Below are positions 1 through 6,488 of a stretch of DNA of 17,764 nt, one piece after another. A model generated the notes under the pieces. It worked only from the letters and a program-made list of their open reading frames with translations, did not search any database and had not been told where the DNA came from. The DNA lies in NCBI RefSeq assembly GCF_934643405.1, contig NZ_CAKUCL010000148.1, positions 1 to 17,764 of the forward strand, given 5' to 3'. The position numbers and the translations under genes were made by a program. How positions within the stretch are numbered: the first letter of the stretch is position 1; each line of letters starts with the position of its first letter. The stretch is from an uncultured Actinoplanes sp. (GTDB lineage: Bacteria; Actinomycetota; Actinomycetes; Mycobacteriales; Micromonosporaceae).

Positions 1-117
1 CAGAACGCCGCGTCGATCGCCGCGCTGTTCCTCACCACCGAGGCCGTCGTGGCCGACAAGCCCGAGAAGACCCCGGCCCCGGCCGGTGCTCCGGGCGGCG
101 GGGACATGGACTTCTGA
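1..117 (+). CDS. groEL: Chaperonin GroEL (Hsp60), C-terminal end only
   Basis: Only the last 38 codons are inside the window. The tail contains AASIAALFLTTEAVVADKPE and ends in GGGDMDF. The first part is the conserved GroEL C-terminal helix, with its nucleotide-pocket-side segment LTTEAVVADKPE. The ending is the Gly/Met type of housekeeping GroEL2, not the His-rich tail of actinobacterial GroEL1 paralogues. GroEL is the cytosolic ATP-driven folding chamber and works with GroES. No groES is adjacent on the visible side. The gene is followed at once by a strong intrinsic terminator, so it probably ends its own transcript. The 5' part lies outside the window. Confidence 0.95.
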   Translation, partial: QNAASIAALFLTTEAVVADKPEKTPAPAGAPGGGDMDF

Positions 118-134
118 GTCCAGCCGCAAGCTGA

Positions 135-166
135 GAAAGGCGGGTCGCTCCGGCGGCCCGCCTTTC
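135..166 (+). terminator. Intrinsic terminator after groEL
   Basis: There is a perfect 10-bp stem: GAAAGGCGGG (135-144) pairs with CCCGCCTTTC (157-166) across a 12-nt loop. It lies 18 nt after the groEL stop. A short T run sits inside the 3' arm, with no long U tract after it, as is common in GC-rich actinobacteria. Confidence 0.85.
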
Positions 167-181
167 CGCGTCAAGGGACCG

Positions 182-203
182 GGCGGGTGTGATCAGTCCC
201 GCC
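182..203. promoter_or_regulatory. 22-bp palindrome upstream of glpD, possible operator
   Basis: GGCGGG (182-187) and CCCGCC (198-203) are inverted around a central TGATCA (190-195). Only the 2-nt spacers on each side break the symmetry. It lies about 17 bp before the most upstream glpD start. It could be a regulator site or a second weak hairpin after groEL. No regulator gene is adjacent, so the role is unassigned. Confidence 0.35.
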
Positions 204-219
204 GGGTTCCCCCGCCGGG

Positions 220-2049
220 GTGACGCGCGCGAGCGCTAACGTGGGACAGGTGCGCGATCCCTCCGTCTCCCGTTACACGGCCGGCAGGTTGTCCCCCATC
301 CGCCGGGTGGCCGACCTGCGACGGCTCCGCGACGAACAGTTCGACGTCCTGGTCATCGGCGGCGGGGTCACCGGCGCCGGCGCGGCGGTGGACGCCGCCT
401 CCCGCGGCCTGAAGGTGGCCCTGGTCGAGGCCCGCGACCTCGCGTCCGGCACGTCCAGCCGGTCCAGCAAGCTCATTCACGGCGGCCTGCGTTACCTGGA
501 ACAGCTCGAGCTGCACCTGGTGCACGAGGCGCTGACCGAGCGCGGCCTGCTGTCCACCCGGCTGGCGCCGCACCTGGTGCGCCCGGTGCCGATCCTGGTG
601 CCGCTGCCGGCCGGCAACCCGCTGGTCCGGGCCGGTCGCCGCGGCTACTACGGGATGGGCGTGGCGGCCTACGACGCGTTCGCCGGCGTCTTCGGCACCG
701 GCCGCGGCATGCCGCTGCACCGGCACCTGACCCGCGACGGCGCCCGGCACCTCTTCCCGAGCCTGCGGGCCGACGCCGTGTCCGGCGCGATCCGGTACTA
801 CGACGGCCAGGTGGACGACGCGCGGCTCGTGGTGACGCTGGCCCGCACCGCGGCGAGCCTGGGTGCGGCCGTGGTGACCAGCGCCCGGGTCACCGGCTTC
901 GTGCGCCAGGCACGCGAGGTGGTCGGCGTTCGCGTACGGGACCTGGAGTCGCCCGATTCACCGGAGTTCGAGGTCCGAGCCCGTACGGTCGTGGCCGCCA
1001 CGGGTGTGTGGAGCGACGACATGTCCCGGATGCTGCACGACGTCGGCGTCCGTCCCGGCCTGCGCGTGCGGGCGTCGAAGGGCGTGCACCTGGTGGTGCC
1101 CCGCTCGGCGATCACCGGGGAGGCCGGCCTGATCCTGCGCACCCCCACCTCGGTGTTGTTCGTGCTGCCGTGGGGCGGTCACTGGATCATCGGCACCACC
1201 GACACCGACTGGGAGCTCGACCGGGCGCATCCGGCCGCCTCCGCCCGCGACATCCGCTACATCCTCGACCAGGTGAACGCGGTGCTGGACAGGCCGCTGA
1301 CCACCGACGACATCGAGGGCGTCTACGCCGGTCTGCGCCCGCTGCTCTCCGGCGAGGCCGACTCCACCTCGAAGCTGTCCCGCGAGCACGCGGTCGTCGA
1401 GCCGATGCTCGGCCTGCTGCTGGTGGCCGGTGGCAAGTACACGACGTACCGGGTGATGGCGGCCGATGTCGTCGACCTCGCGGTGCGCCGGCTGGGCGGC
1501 CTCCCGCGGCCGTCGCGCACCGACCAGCTGCCCCTGCTCGGCGCGGACGGCTATGCCGCCGCCTGGCGGGACCGGCAGGACACGGCCCGGCGGCACGGCG
1601 TCACCACCGGGGTGATCGAGCATCTCCTGGAGCGGTACGGAACACTGTCCACCCACCTGCTCGCCATGATGGCCGCCGATCCGTCGCTGGCCACCCCGCT
1701 CGCCGGCGCCCCGGAGTACCTGGCTGCCGAGGTCGCCTACGCGGCGCTCGCCGAGGGCGCGCTACACCTGGACGACGTGCTGACCCGCCGCACCCGCATC
1801 TCGATCGAGACGGCGCATCGGGGCAGCGAGTCGGCCGACCACGCGGCGGCGGTGATGGGTGAGGTGCTGGGCTGGGACACGGCGGTGCGCGAGCGTGAGA
1901 TCGAGCACTACCTGGCCCGGGTCGCCGCCGAACGCGAGTCGCAGACCATGCCGGACGACCTGGCCGCGGACGCGGCCCGGCTCGGCGTGCAGGACGTGCG
2001 CGGTTACGCGGCCGACCGCGGCGTCGATCTGCTCGAGATCGATCTTTGA
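220..2049 (+). CDS. glpD: Glycerol-3-phosphate dehydrogenase (FAD-dependent, aerobic)
   Basis: It oxidises sn-glycerol 3-phosphate to dihydroxyacetone phosphate and passes electrons to the quinone pool at the membrane. From the GTG at 220 it is 609 aa. The FAD-binding Rossmann motif is VIGGGVTGAG at about residues 45-54, followed by the family block SGTSSRSSKLIHGGLRYLE (about 76-94). The second GlpD signature, GGKYTTYRVMA, is near 404-414. The alpha-helical C-terminal domain follows. The start is uncertain: GTG at 220, 241 and 250 are all in frame, none has a clear Shine-Dalgarno site, and family N-termini are short before the Rossmann motif, so 241 or 250 may be the true start. No glpF or glpK is adjacent. 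Its stop overlaps the TTG start of the next gene by 4 nt. Confidence 0.93.
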   Translation: MTRASANVGQVRDPSVSRYTAGRLSPIRRVADLRRLRDEQFDVLVIGGGVTGAGAAVDAASRGLKVALVEARDLASGTSSRSSKLIHGGLRYLEQLELHLVHEALTERGLLSTRLAPHLVRPVPILVPLPAGNPLVRAGRRGYYGMGVAAYDAFAGVFGTGRGMPLHRHLTRDGARHLFPSLRADAVSGAIRYYDGQVDDARLVVTLARTAASLGAAVVTSARVTGFVRQAREVVGVRVRDLESPDSPEFEVRARTVVAATGVWSDDMSRMLHDVGVRPGLRVRASKGVHLVVPRSAITGEAGLILRTPTSVLFVLPWGGHWIIGTTDTDWELDRAHPAASARDIRYILDQVNAVLDRPLTTDDIEGVYAGLRPLLSGEADSTSKLSREHAVVEPMLGLLLVAGGKYTTYRVMAADVVDLAVRRLGGLPRPSRTDQLPLLGADGYAAAWRDRQDTARRHGVTTGVIEHLLERYGTLSTHLLAMMAADPSLATPLAGAPEYLAAEVAYAALAEGALHLDDVLTRRTRISIETAHRGSESADHAAAVMGEVLGWDTAVREREIEHYLARVAAERESQTMPDDLAADAARLGVQDVRGYAADRGVDLLEIDL

Positions 2050-2321
2050 TCCTCGTCGACGAACCGCTCTGGCCCGGCCGCGGCCGCCGCTGGTCCCATC
2101 TCGTCAGCGACCTGAGCTTCGAGGAGCTGCACGTGTTCGCCGAGATGCTCGGGGCGCCGCGCCGGGCCTTCGACCGGGATCACTACGACATACCGGAGAA
2201 CCGGTTCCGGCCCGCGCTGTGGCTCGGCGCCACTCTGGTGCCGTCCCGGGTGCTCGCCGCCCGGCTGCGCGCATCAGGGCTGCGCAGGCCTAAGCACCTG
2301 CACCGGGTCGAAGGTCACTAG
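2046..2321 (+). CDS. DUF4031 domain-containing protein
   Basis: This is a small protein of 91 aa, about the usual length for DUF4031. It shows the family pattern: an early VDEP, then WSHLVSD, then EELHVFAEMLG, and an RDHYDIPE core with H and Y, then a conserved ALWLGATLV segment. Biochemical function is unknown; no catalytic role is claimed. The start is a TTG at 2046 inside a TTGA overlap with the glpD stop, so translation is probably coupled to glpD and the two share a transcript. Its last 32 bp overlap the 3' end of the convergent HD-domain gene. Confidence 0.75.
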   Translation: MILVDEPLWPGRGRRWSHLVSDLSFEELHVFAEMLGAPRRAFDRDHYDIPENRFRPALWLGATLVPSRVLAARLRASGLRRPKHLHRVEGH

Positions 2322-2943
2322 CCTCCTTCTCCAGGTTGGCGCGAGCACGGTCCTCCCACTGCTCGCGCAGCTGCGGCAGCCGGTAGATCGACGGCAGCTC
2401 CAGCAACGCCTTGAGAACCTGGGCCCGGCCCGCCTTGAAGTCCTCGTCCGGCACGTGGGCGTACTCCCGCCGGATGGCCGCGGTGTACGCCGCGTACTGC
2501 TCGTCGTCGCCGGCCAGCACCGCGAGGTCGGCGTCGCAGAGCAGTTCGCCGTCCGGGTCGTCCGGCCCGGTCGCGTGCCCGGCGGTCAGCCCGACCAGCC
2601 GGGCGACGTCGGCGGCCGTCTCCGCGGGCACACCCAAGGTGGTCAGCAGCCCCTCGGCGAACTCCGCGCTGTCCCGCTCGTTCGCGTCGCCCAGCGCCCG
2701 CGGGTCGTACACCGCATCGTGCATCCAGGCCGCCAGGCGTACCCGGGAAGGATGCGGGACCAGCGAAGCGAACCGGTCGATCACATCGAGCACGGCGGTC
2801 AGGTGGGTCACCGTGTGGTACTGCCGCTGCGGCTCGGACCAGCGGCCCACCAGATAGCCGGCGGCAGCGTCCAGGTCGTCGTCGGAAACGGTGGCCCCGG
2901 CGTCACGGGCGGCCGACCGGAACTGATCCGCGAGAGATGTCAC
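2290..2943 (-). CDS. HD-domain metal-dependent phosphohydrolase (COG4339-like)
   Basis: The protein is 217 aa and all helical in character. An early YHTVTHL motif (H43, H47) precedes AAWMHDAVYDPR with the HD pair at H75-D76. A later CDADLAVLA supplies the downstream Asp expected of the metal site. This arrangement matches the small predicted HD-superfamily hydrolases of COG4339, whose substrate is not established. The start is a GTG at 2943 with AGGA 8 nt upstream. It is divergent from the FUSC gene (38 bp between starts), and its 3' end overlaps DUF4031 by 32 bp on the other strand. Family assignment is secure; the substrate is unknown. Confidence 0.82.
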   Translation of the reverse strand: MTSLADQFRSAARDAGATVSDDDLDAAAGYLVGRWSEPQRQYHTVTHLTAVLDVIDRFASLVPHPSRVRLAAWMHDAVYDPRALGDANERDSAEFAEGLLTTLGVPAETAADVARLVGLTAGHATGPDDPDGELLCDADLAVLAGDDEQYAAYTAAIRREYAHVPDEDFKAGRAQVLKALLELPSIYRLPQLREQWEDRARANLEKEASDLRPGAGA

Positions 2944-2968
2944 GCAGGCAATCCTGGCACGACGCTCT

Positions 2969-2974
2969 ATGGTC
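2969..2974 (+). promoter_or_regulatory. -10 element for a probable leaderless start
   Basis: TATGGT (TANNNT) lies 7 nt before the ATG at 2982, so transcription would begin at or next to the start codon. There is no Shine-Dalgarno site for that ATG. No good -35 is visible. Confidence 0.5.
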
Positions 2975-2981
2975 AGTTGTC

Positions 2982-4148
2982 ATGGCGGAGGCGCGGCTCA
3001 CGGTGAGCGAGCTGGGGAACCGGTCCCGGACCGGGGTGCGGGGCGCGTTGCATCGCGTACGGGGTGGGCTGGCGCTCGCCGTGCAGGCCGGGCTCGCCGC
3101 GGGGCTCGCCTGGTTCATCGCGCACGACCTGATCGGCCGCCCGAGTCCGTTCTTCGCCCCGATCGCCGCCGTGATCACCCTGGCCTCGTCGGTGGGGCAG
3201 CGCCTGCGCCGCACCACCGAGCTGGTCCTGGGCGTCGCCATCGGGATCGGCATCGGCGACGCGATCATCCTGGTGATCGGCACCGGCCCGTGGCAGATCG
3301 GCCTGGTCGTGCTGCTCGCCATCCTGATCGCCACCGCGGTGGGCGGCGGCACCCCGCTGATCGTGCAGTCGGCGTCGTCGGCCGTGCTGGTCGCCACCCT
3401 GACGTCGAGCACCGGGATGCCCTGGACCCGGTTCTTCGACGCGCTGGTCGGCGGCGGGGTCGGCCTCGTGGTGATGACCCTGCTGCTGCCGCTGAACCCG
3501 CTCAGCGTGGTGCGGCGGGCGGCCGACCCGGCGCTGCGGTCGCTCGCCGACGGGCTGCACCAGGTGTCGGCCGCCCTGGCCGCGAAGGACGTGCAGGCGG
3601 TCGACGACGTGCTGACCGGGATGCGGACGGCGGAGGGCTCGTTCGCCGCCTTCCGGGACGCGGTCAAGGCCGCCCGGGAGAACGTGGCGCTCGCCCCGGC
3701 CCGGTGGCGGAACCGGAGCGCGCTCGCCGAGTATGTGGACGGCGCCGACCAGGTGACGTACGCGCTGCGCAACGTCCGGGTGCTGATCCGCCGGGCCCAG
3801 ACCGCGCTGGGCGACGACGAGGAGATCCCGCCGTGCCTGCCGGCCTCGATCGCGCTGCTGGGCGACGCGGTCGACCTGTTGCGGCAGGAGTGGGCGAAGG
3901 GCGACGAGCCGGTGGCGACCCGCGAGCGGAGCCTGCGCGCGGCGGCCGAGGCGGGCAAGGCGTACGACGACGGCGTCGGCTTCTCCGGGGGTGTGGTGGT
4001 GGCACAGGTGCGCACCACCGCGACCGACCTGCTGCGCGCCACCGGCATCGACTACGCGGAGGCGCCCCGCTTGGTGCGGCGGGCGATCGGCTGGCACAGC
4101 AGACCGCGCGGTTCCCGCCGCCGGCCGCGTCCCAGTGTTGATCATTAG
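2982..4148 (+). CDS. FUSC / aromatic-acid-exporter-type membrane protein
   Basis: A 388-aa membrane protein. The N-terminal half carries about six hydrophobic segments in the FUSC pattern: GLALAVQAGLAAGLAWFIA, then APIAAVITLASSVGQRLRRT, then a Gly/Ile-rich pair and two more helices ending in LLLPLNPL. The C-terminal 200 residues are a soluble helical region with many Arg, Ala and Glu. FUSC and aromatic-acid exporter family members are proposed to move aromatic or other small solutes out of the cell, but most actinobacterial members are untested. I chose ATG 2982 over the in-frame ATG at 2937 because of the -10 at 2969-2974 and because 2937 overlaps the divergent gene. A hairpin follows the stop directly. 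Confidence 0.78.
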   Translation: MAEARLTVSELGNRSRTGVRGALHRVRGGLALAVQAGLAAGLAWFIAHDLIGRPSPFFAPIAAVITLASSVGQRLRRTTELVLGVAIGIGIGDAIILVIGTGPWQIGLVVLLAILIATAVGGGTPLIVQSASSAVLVATLTSSTGMPWTRFFDALVGGGVGLVVMTLLLPLNPLSVVRRAADPALRSLADGLHQVSAALAAKDVQAVDDVLTGMRTAEGSFAAFRDAVKAARENVALAPARWRNRSALAEYVDGADQVTYALRNVRVLIRRAQTALGDDEEIPPCLPASIALLGDAVDLLRQEWAKGDEPVATRERSLRAAAEAGKAYDDGVGFSGGVVVAQVRTTATDLLRATGIDYAEAPRLVRRAIGWHSRPRGSRRRPRPSVDH

Positions 4149-4169
4149 GGGCGGTCCTCGGGGCCGCCC
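4149..4169 (+). terminator. Hairpin after the FUSC gene
   Basis: GGGCGGTCC (4149-4157) pairs with GGGCCGCCC (4161-4169) over a 3-nt loop. The stem is 9 bp with one G-T wobble. It starts on the base after the TAG stop. There is no U tract. Confidence 0.6.
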
Positions 4170-4186
4170 GGCGCGCCGCGGGTGAC

Positions 4187-4192
4187 TACGCT
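4187..4192 (+). promoter_or_regulatory. -10 element for a probable leaderless prsW start
   Basis: TACGCT (TANNNT) occupies -12 to -7 relative to the ATG at 4199, which has no Shine-Dalgarno site (only GGCGGC lies between). No clear -35 is visible. Confidence 0.5.
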
Positions 4193-4198
4193 GGCGGC

Positions 4199-5989
4199 AT
4201 GGCCGACGTTTCGCCGGGCGGAGCGCCCGCCCCGGAGACCCCGGGTTCCGCCCCGGAGTCCCCGGTTCCCCCCACCCCGGTCCTACCCGCTGCCGCACCC
4301 ACCCCGGTCCCGCCCACCCCGGTCCCGCCCACCGCAGCGCCCACCCTGGCTTCGCCCGCGGCCCTCTCAGCGGCTCCCGACGGGACAAATCAGGCATTCG
4401 GCGTGAACGCGTATGCGGGGACCTATCTGCCGGCCGAAAACACCGCGGTTAACGTGACAAACCCGGACGTTTCGCCGTCCGATCCGACCATGAGCCTGCT
4501 CGCGGCGGCCCAGCGCAAGTCCGGCTGGCGCCGCTGGCTCCCGATGGCCGGGGTGATCAGCTTCCTGCTGCTCGCCGCGATCGGCCTCCTGCTCTTCCTC
4601 GGCGTCCGGATGGGGCCGGCCGCCCTGGCCGTCGGACTGGTCGCCGCCGTGCTGCCGGTGCCGCTGCTGGTCGCCAGCTTCCTCTGGCTCGACCGCTACG
4701 AGCCGGAACCCATCCGCTACCTGGCCTTCTGTTTCGCCTGGGGCGCCGCGATCGCCACCTCGGCCGCGCTGGGCGTCAACACCCTGGCGGCCAGCCTCTT
4801 CGACAAGTGGGGTCTGCCGGAGGCCCTGGTCGCGGTCCTCGTCGCGCCGTTCATCGAGGAGTCGATGAAGGCGCTCGGCCCGATCCTGCTGCTCTGGCGC
4901 CGCCGGGTCGAGTGGTCCGGCATCACCGACGGCATCGTCTACTGCGGCCTGTCCGCGCTCGGCTTCGCCATGGTGGAGAACGTGCTCTACCTGGGCGGAC
5001 ACGGCTACCAGGCCGGCGTCGAGCAGTACGGCCAGGCGTCCGGCCTGATGAACCTGTTCGCCGTCTTCATCGTGCGCATCCTGTTCACCGGCTTCGCGCA
5101 CCCGCTGTTCACCTCGATGACCGGCATCGGCCTGGGCATCTCGGCCCGCTCCGGCGACCGCCGGGTGCGCTGGCTCGCGCCCGTGGCCGGTCTGCTGCTG
5201 GCGATGATGCTGCACGGCACGTTCAACCTGCTGCCGACGCTGTCGGTCAGCCTCGAGCAGCCGCTGATCATGCTGTACGGCTACCTCGGCTTCATGGTTC
5301 CGCTGTTCTTCGCCGTGGTCGGCTTCGCGATCGCGCTGCGCAGCTGGGAGGGCCGGCTCACCGAGCGGATCCTGCCTTATTACGTACGGGCGGGATGGTT
5401 CGCGCCGCCCGAGGTGGCCGCCCTGGGCAGTCTGGGGCGCCGGCATTCGGCGAGGCAGTGGGCCAAGCGGGTCTCGGGCAGCGCCGGGCAGCGCGCGATG
5501 CGCAGCTTCCAGCTCGCCTCGACGCAGCTCGCCCTGCTCCGCGACGGCATGCAGCGGGGCCTCAACGCGCGCCCGCAGGACCTGGGCCGAGCGCAGTCCG
5601 AGGAGCAGCGCCTGCTGACCGAGATCACCGGCTACCGGTCGGTGTTCAACGGCCGTGACCCGCAGGCGCCGCAGGCGTTCTGGAACGGGCACGACTATCA
5701 GATCGCGTTCCCCGACGGCGTGACCCGCACGGTCGCCGCCCCGGAAGAGCCGGTCGTGCCGGTCCCGGTGCATTACGTGCCACCGCCCCCGCCGCCGATG
5801 TACCCGGCATACGGCGGGTACCCGGCTACGGCGTACGGCCCCCCGCCGTTCGCAGCGATGCCGCAGCAGGCGATGCCGCCGCAGGCGATGCCGCAGCAGG
5901 CGATGCCGCAGCAGGCGATGCCGCCGCAGCAGCCCGTCCGGCCGCCGGCGCCGGACGACACCTCCTGGCAGCCGCCGCAGCACCCCTGA
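4199..5989 (+). CDS. PrsW-family intramembrane metalloprotease with low-complexity tails
   Basis: A 596-aa protein in three parts. Residues 1 to about 85 are a Pro/Ala-rich cytosolic-type extension with repeated TPVPP. Residues 110-390 are a polytopic core with the PrsW motifs: EESMK (E220, E221), MVENVLY (E260, N261), FAHPLF (H301) and MLHGTFN (H339, N343). These are the proposed metal and catalytic residues. Residues from 390 on are a soluble region that ends in a Pro/Gln/Met tail with five MPQQA-type units. In Bacillus, PrsW cleaves an anti-sigma factor at site 1; the substrate here is unknown and no sigma/anti-sigma pair is adjacent. The gene appears leaderless and stands alone on its strand, after a hairpin and facing the GroES-like gene. 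Confidence 0.85.
   Translation: MADVSPGGAPAPETPGSAPESPVPPTPVLPAAAPTPVPPTPVPPTAAPTLASPAALSAAPDGTNQAFGVNAYAGTYLPAENTAVNVTNPDVSPSDPTMSLLAAAQRKSGWRRWLPMAGVISFLLLAAIGLLLFLGVRMGPAALAVGLVAAVLPVPLLVASFLWLDRYEPEPIRYLAFCFAWGAAIATSAALGVNTLAASLFDKWGLPEALVAVLVAPFIEESMKALGPILLLWRRRVEWSGITDGIVYCGLSALGFAMVENVLYLGGHGYQAGVEQYGQASGLMNLFAVFIVRILFTGFAHPLFTSMTGIGLGISARSGDRRVRWLAPVAGLLLAMMLHGTFNLLPTLSVSLEQPLIMLYGYLGFMVPLFFAVVGFAIALRSWEGRLTERILPYYVRAGWFAPPEVAALGSLGRRHSARQWAKRVSGSAGQRAMRSFQLASTQLALLRDGMQRGLNARPQDLGRAQSEEQRLLTEITGYRSVFNGRDPQAPQAFWNGHDYQIAFPDGVTRTVAAPEEPVVPVPVHYVPPPPPPMYPAYGGYPATAYGPPPFAAMPQQAMPPQAMPQQAMPQQAMPPQQPVRPPAPDDTSWQPPQHP
4271..4325 (+). repeat. Pro-codon repeat in the N-terminal tail of the PrsW-like gene
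   Basis: The 13-mer CCCACCCCGGTCC occurs at 4271-4283, 4298-4310 and 4313-4325. The last two copies are 15 bp apart, one TPVPP unit. It encodes the proline-rich extension and looks like slippage or recombination growth of a linker. Confidence 0.75.
5858..5932 (+). repeat. Five tandem 15-bp units encoding MPQQA
   Basis: Units start at 5858, 5873, 5888, 5903 and 5918. The unit is ATGCCGCAGCAGGCG or a variant with CCG at codon 3; the last unit diverges at its end. They encode MPQQA, MPPQA, MPQQA, MPQQA and MPPQQ near the C-terminus of the PrsW-like protein. Three copies are identical at the DNA level, which points to recent expansion. Confidence 0.9.
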
Positions 5990-6023
5990 CGCGCCGTCCC
6001 GGCCCCCGTCAGGCGGCGGCCGG

Positions 6024-6386
6024 CTAGAGGTAGAGGCCGGTTCCGTCCGATTCGACCCGGCTGGCCGCGACGGCGTGCACGTCACGCTCGCGGAGCAGCA
6101 CGTACTCCCGGCCGTGCAGCTCCACCTCCGAGCGGTCGTCCGGGTCGAACAGCACCCGGTCGCCCACGACGATGGACCGCACGTTCGGCCCGACCCCCAC
6201 GGCCGTGGCCCACGACAACCGGCGGCCCATCGACGCGGTGGCCGGGATGACGATGCCCGCGGTGGACCGGCGTTCGCCCTCACCCCCGTCCTGGCGGACG
6301 AGTACGCGGTCGTGCAACATCCGGATCGGGAGTCCGGTTTCGGTACGGGGGTCGGCGCTCACGCTTGCAGACGGTACGCCCGCCAT
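6024..6386 (-). CDS. GroES-like (Cpn10 family) protein, orphan paralogue
   Basis: A 120-aa protein; residues from about 22 on match the Cpn10 fold in order: IRMLHDRVLVRQ, then STAGIVIPATAS, then ATAVGVGPNVRSIVVGDRVLF, EVELHGREYVLLRERDVHAV. Classical GroES is about 95-100 aa; this one has an N-terminal extension of some 20 residues and a C-terminal extension after VHAVAAS. In the mobile-loop region (QDGGEGERRSTAGIV) the usual GroEL-contact hydrophobics are not evident, so true co-chaperonin activity is doubtful. The start ATG at 6386 has a GAGG-type site 5 nt upstream. It is not linked to a groEL. It is convergent with prsW and divergent from the AI-2E gene. The fold assignment is firm; the function is open. 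Confidence 0.78.
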   Translation of the reverse strand: MAGVPSASVSADPRTETGLPIRMLHDRVLVRQDGGEGERRSTAGIVIPATASMGRRLSWATAVGVGPNVRSIVVGDRVLFDPDDRSEVELHGREYVLLRERDVHAVAASRVESDGTGLYL

Positions 6387-6448
6387 CGCGGCCTCGGTCT
6401 TCCGGTGCCCTCGTCGTGGTGCGGGCGATATGGGCGGCGCGCGGCTAC

Positions 6449-6454
6449 TACCGT
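6449..6454 (+). promoter_or_regulatory. Possible -10 element for the AI-2E-family gene
   Basis: TACCGT fits TANNNT in the 102-bp divergent region between the GroES-like gene and the permease gene. It would give a short leader of about 28 nt before the TTG at 6489. It overlaps a small inverted repeat (CTACC, GGTAG). Confidence 0.3.
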
Positions 6455-6488
6455 GGTAGCGCGAAGCGCGACGGCGAGGGGGTGGCGG

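Noticed and set aside
5858..5932. Tandem repeats as a CRISPR-like array
   Set aside because: Units are 15 bp, in frame, contiguous and without spacers; they are coding repeats.
5990..6023. Terminator between the convergent prsW and GroES-like genes
   Set aside because: Only short GGCC/GGCC pairing can be found in these 34 bp; no convincing stem.
4367..6283. A 638-codon minus-strand frame opposite prsW
   Set aside because: Antisense shadow of the PrsW-like gene and part of the GroES-like gene; rich in Arg, Gln and Gly, with no domain.
6075..6488. N-terminal extension of the AI-2E-family protein up to 6075
   Set aside because: It overlaps the whole GroES-like gene on the other strand and has no membrane segments or family sequence.
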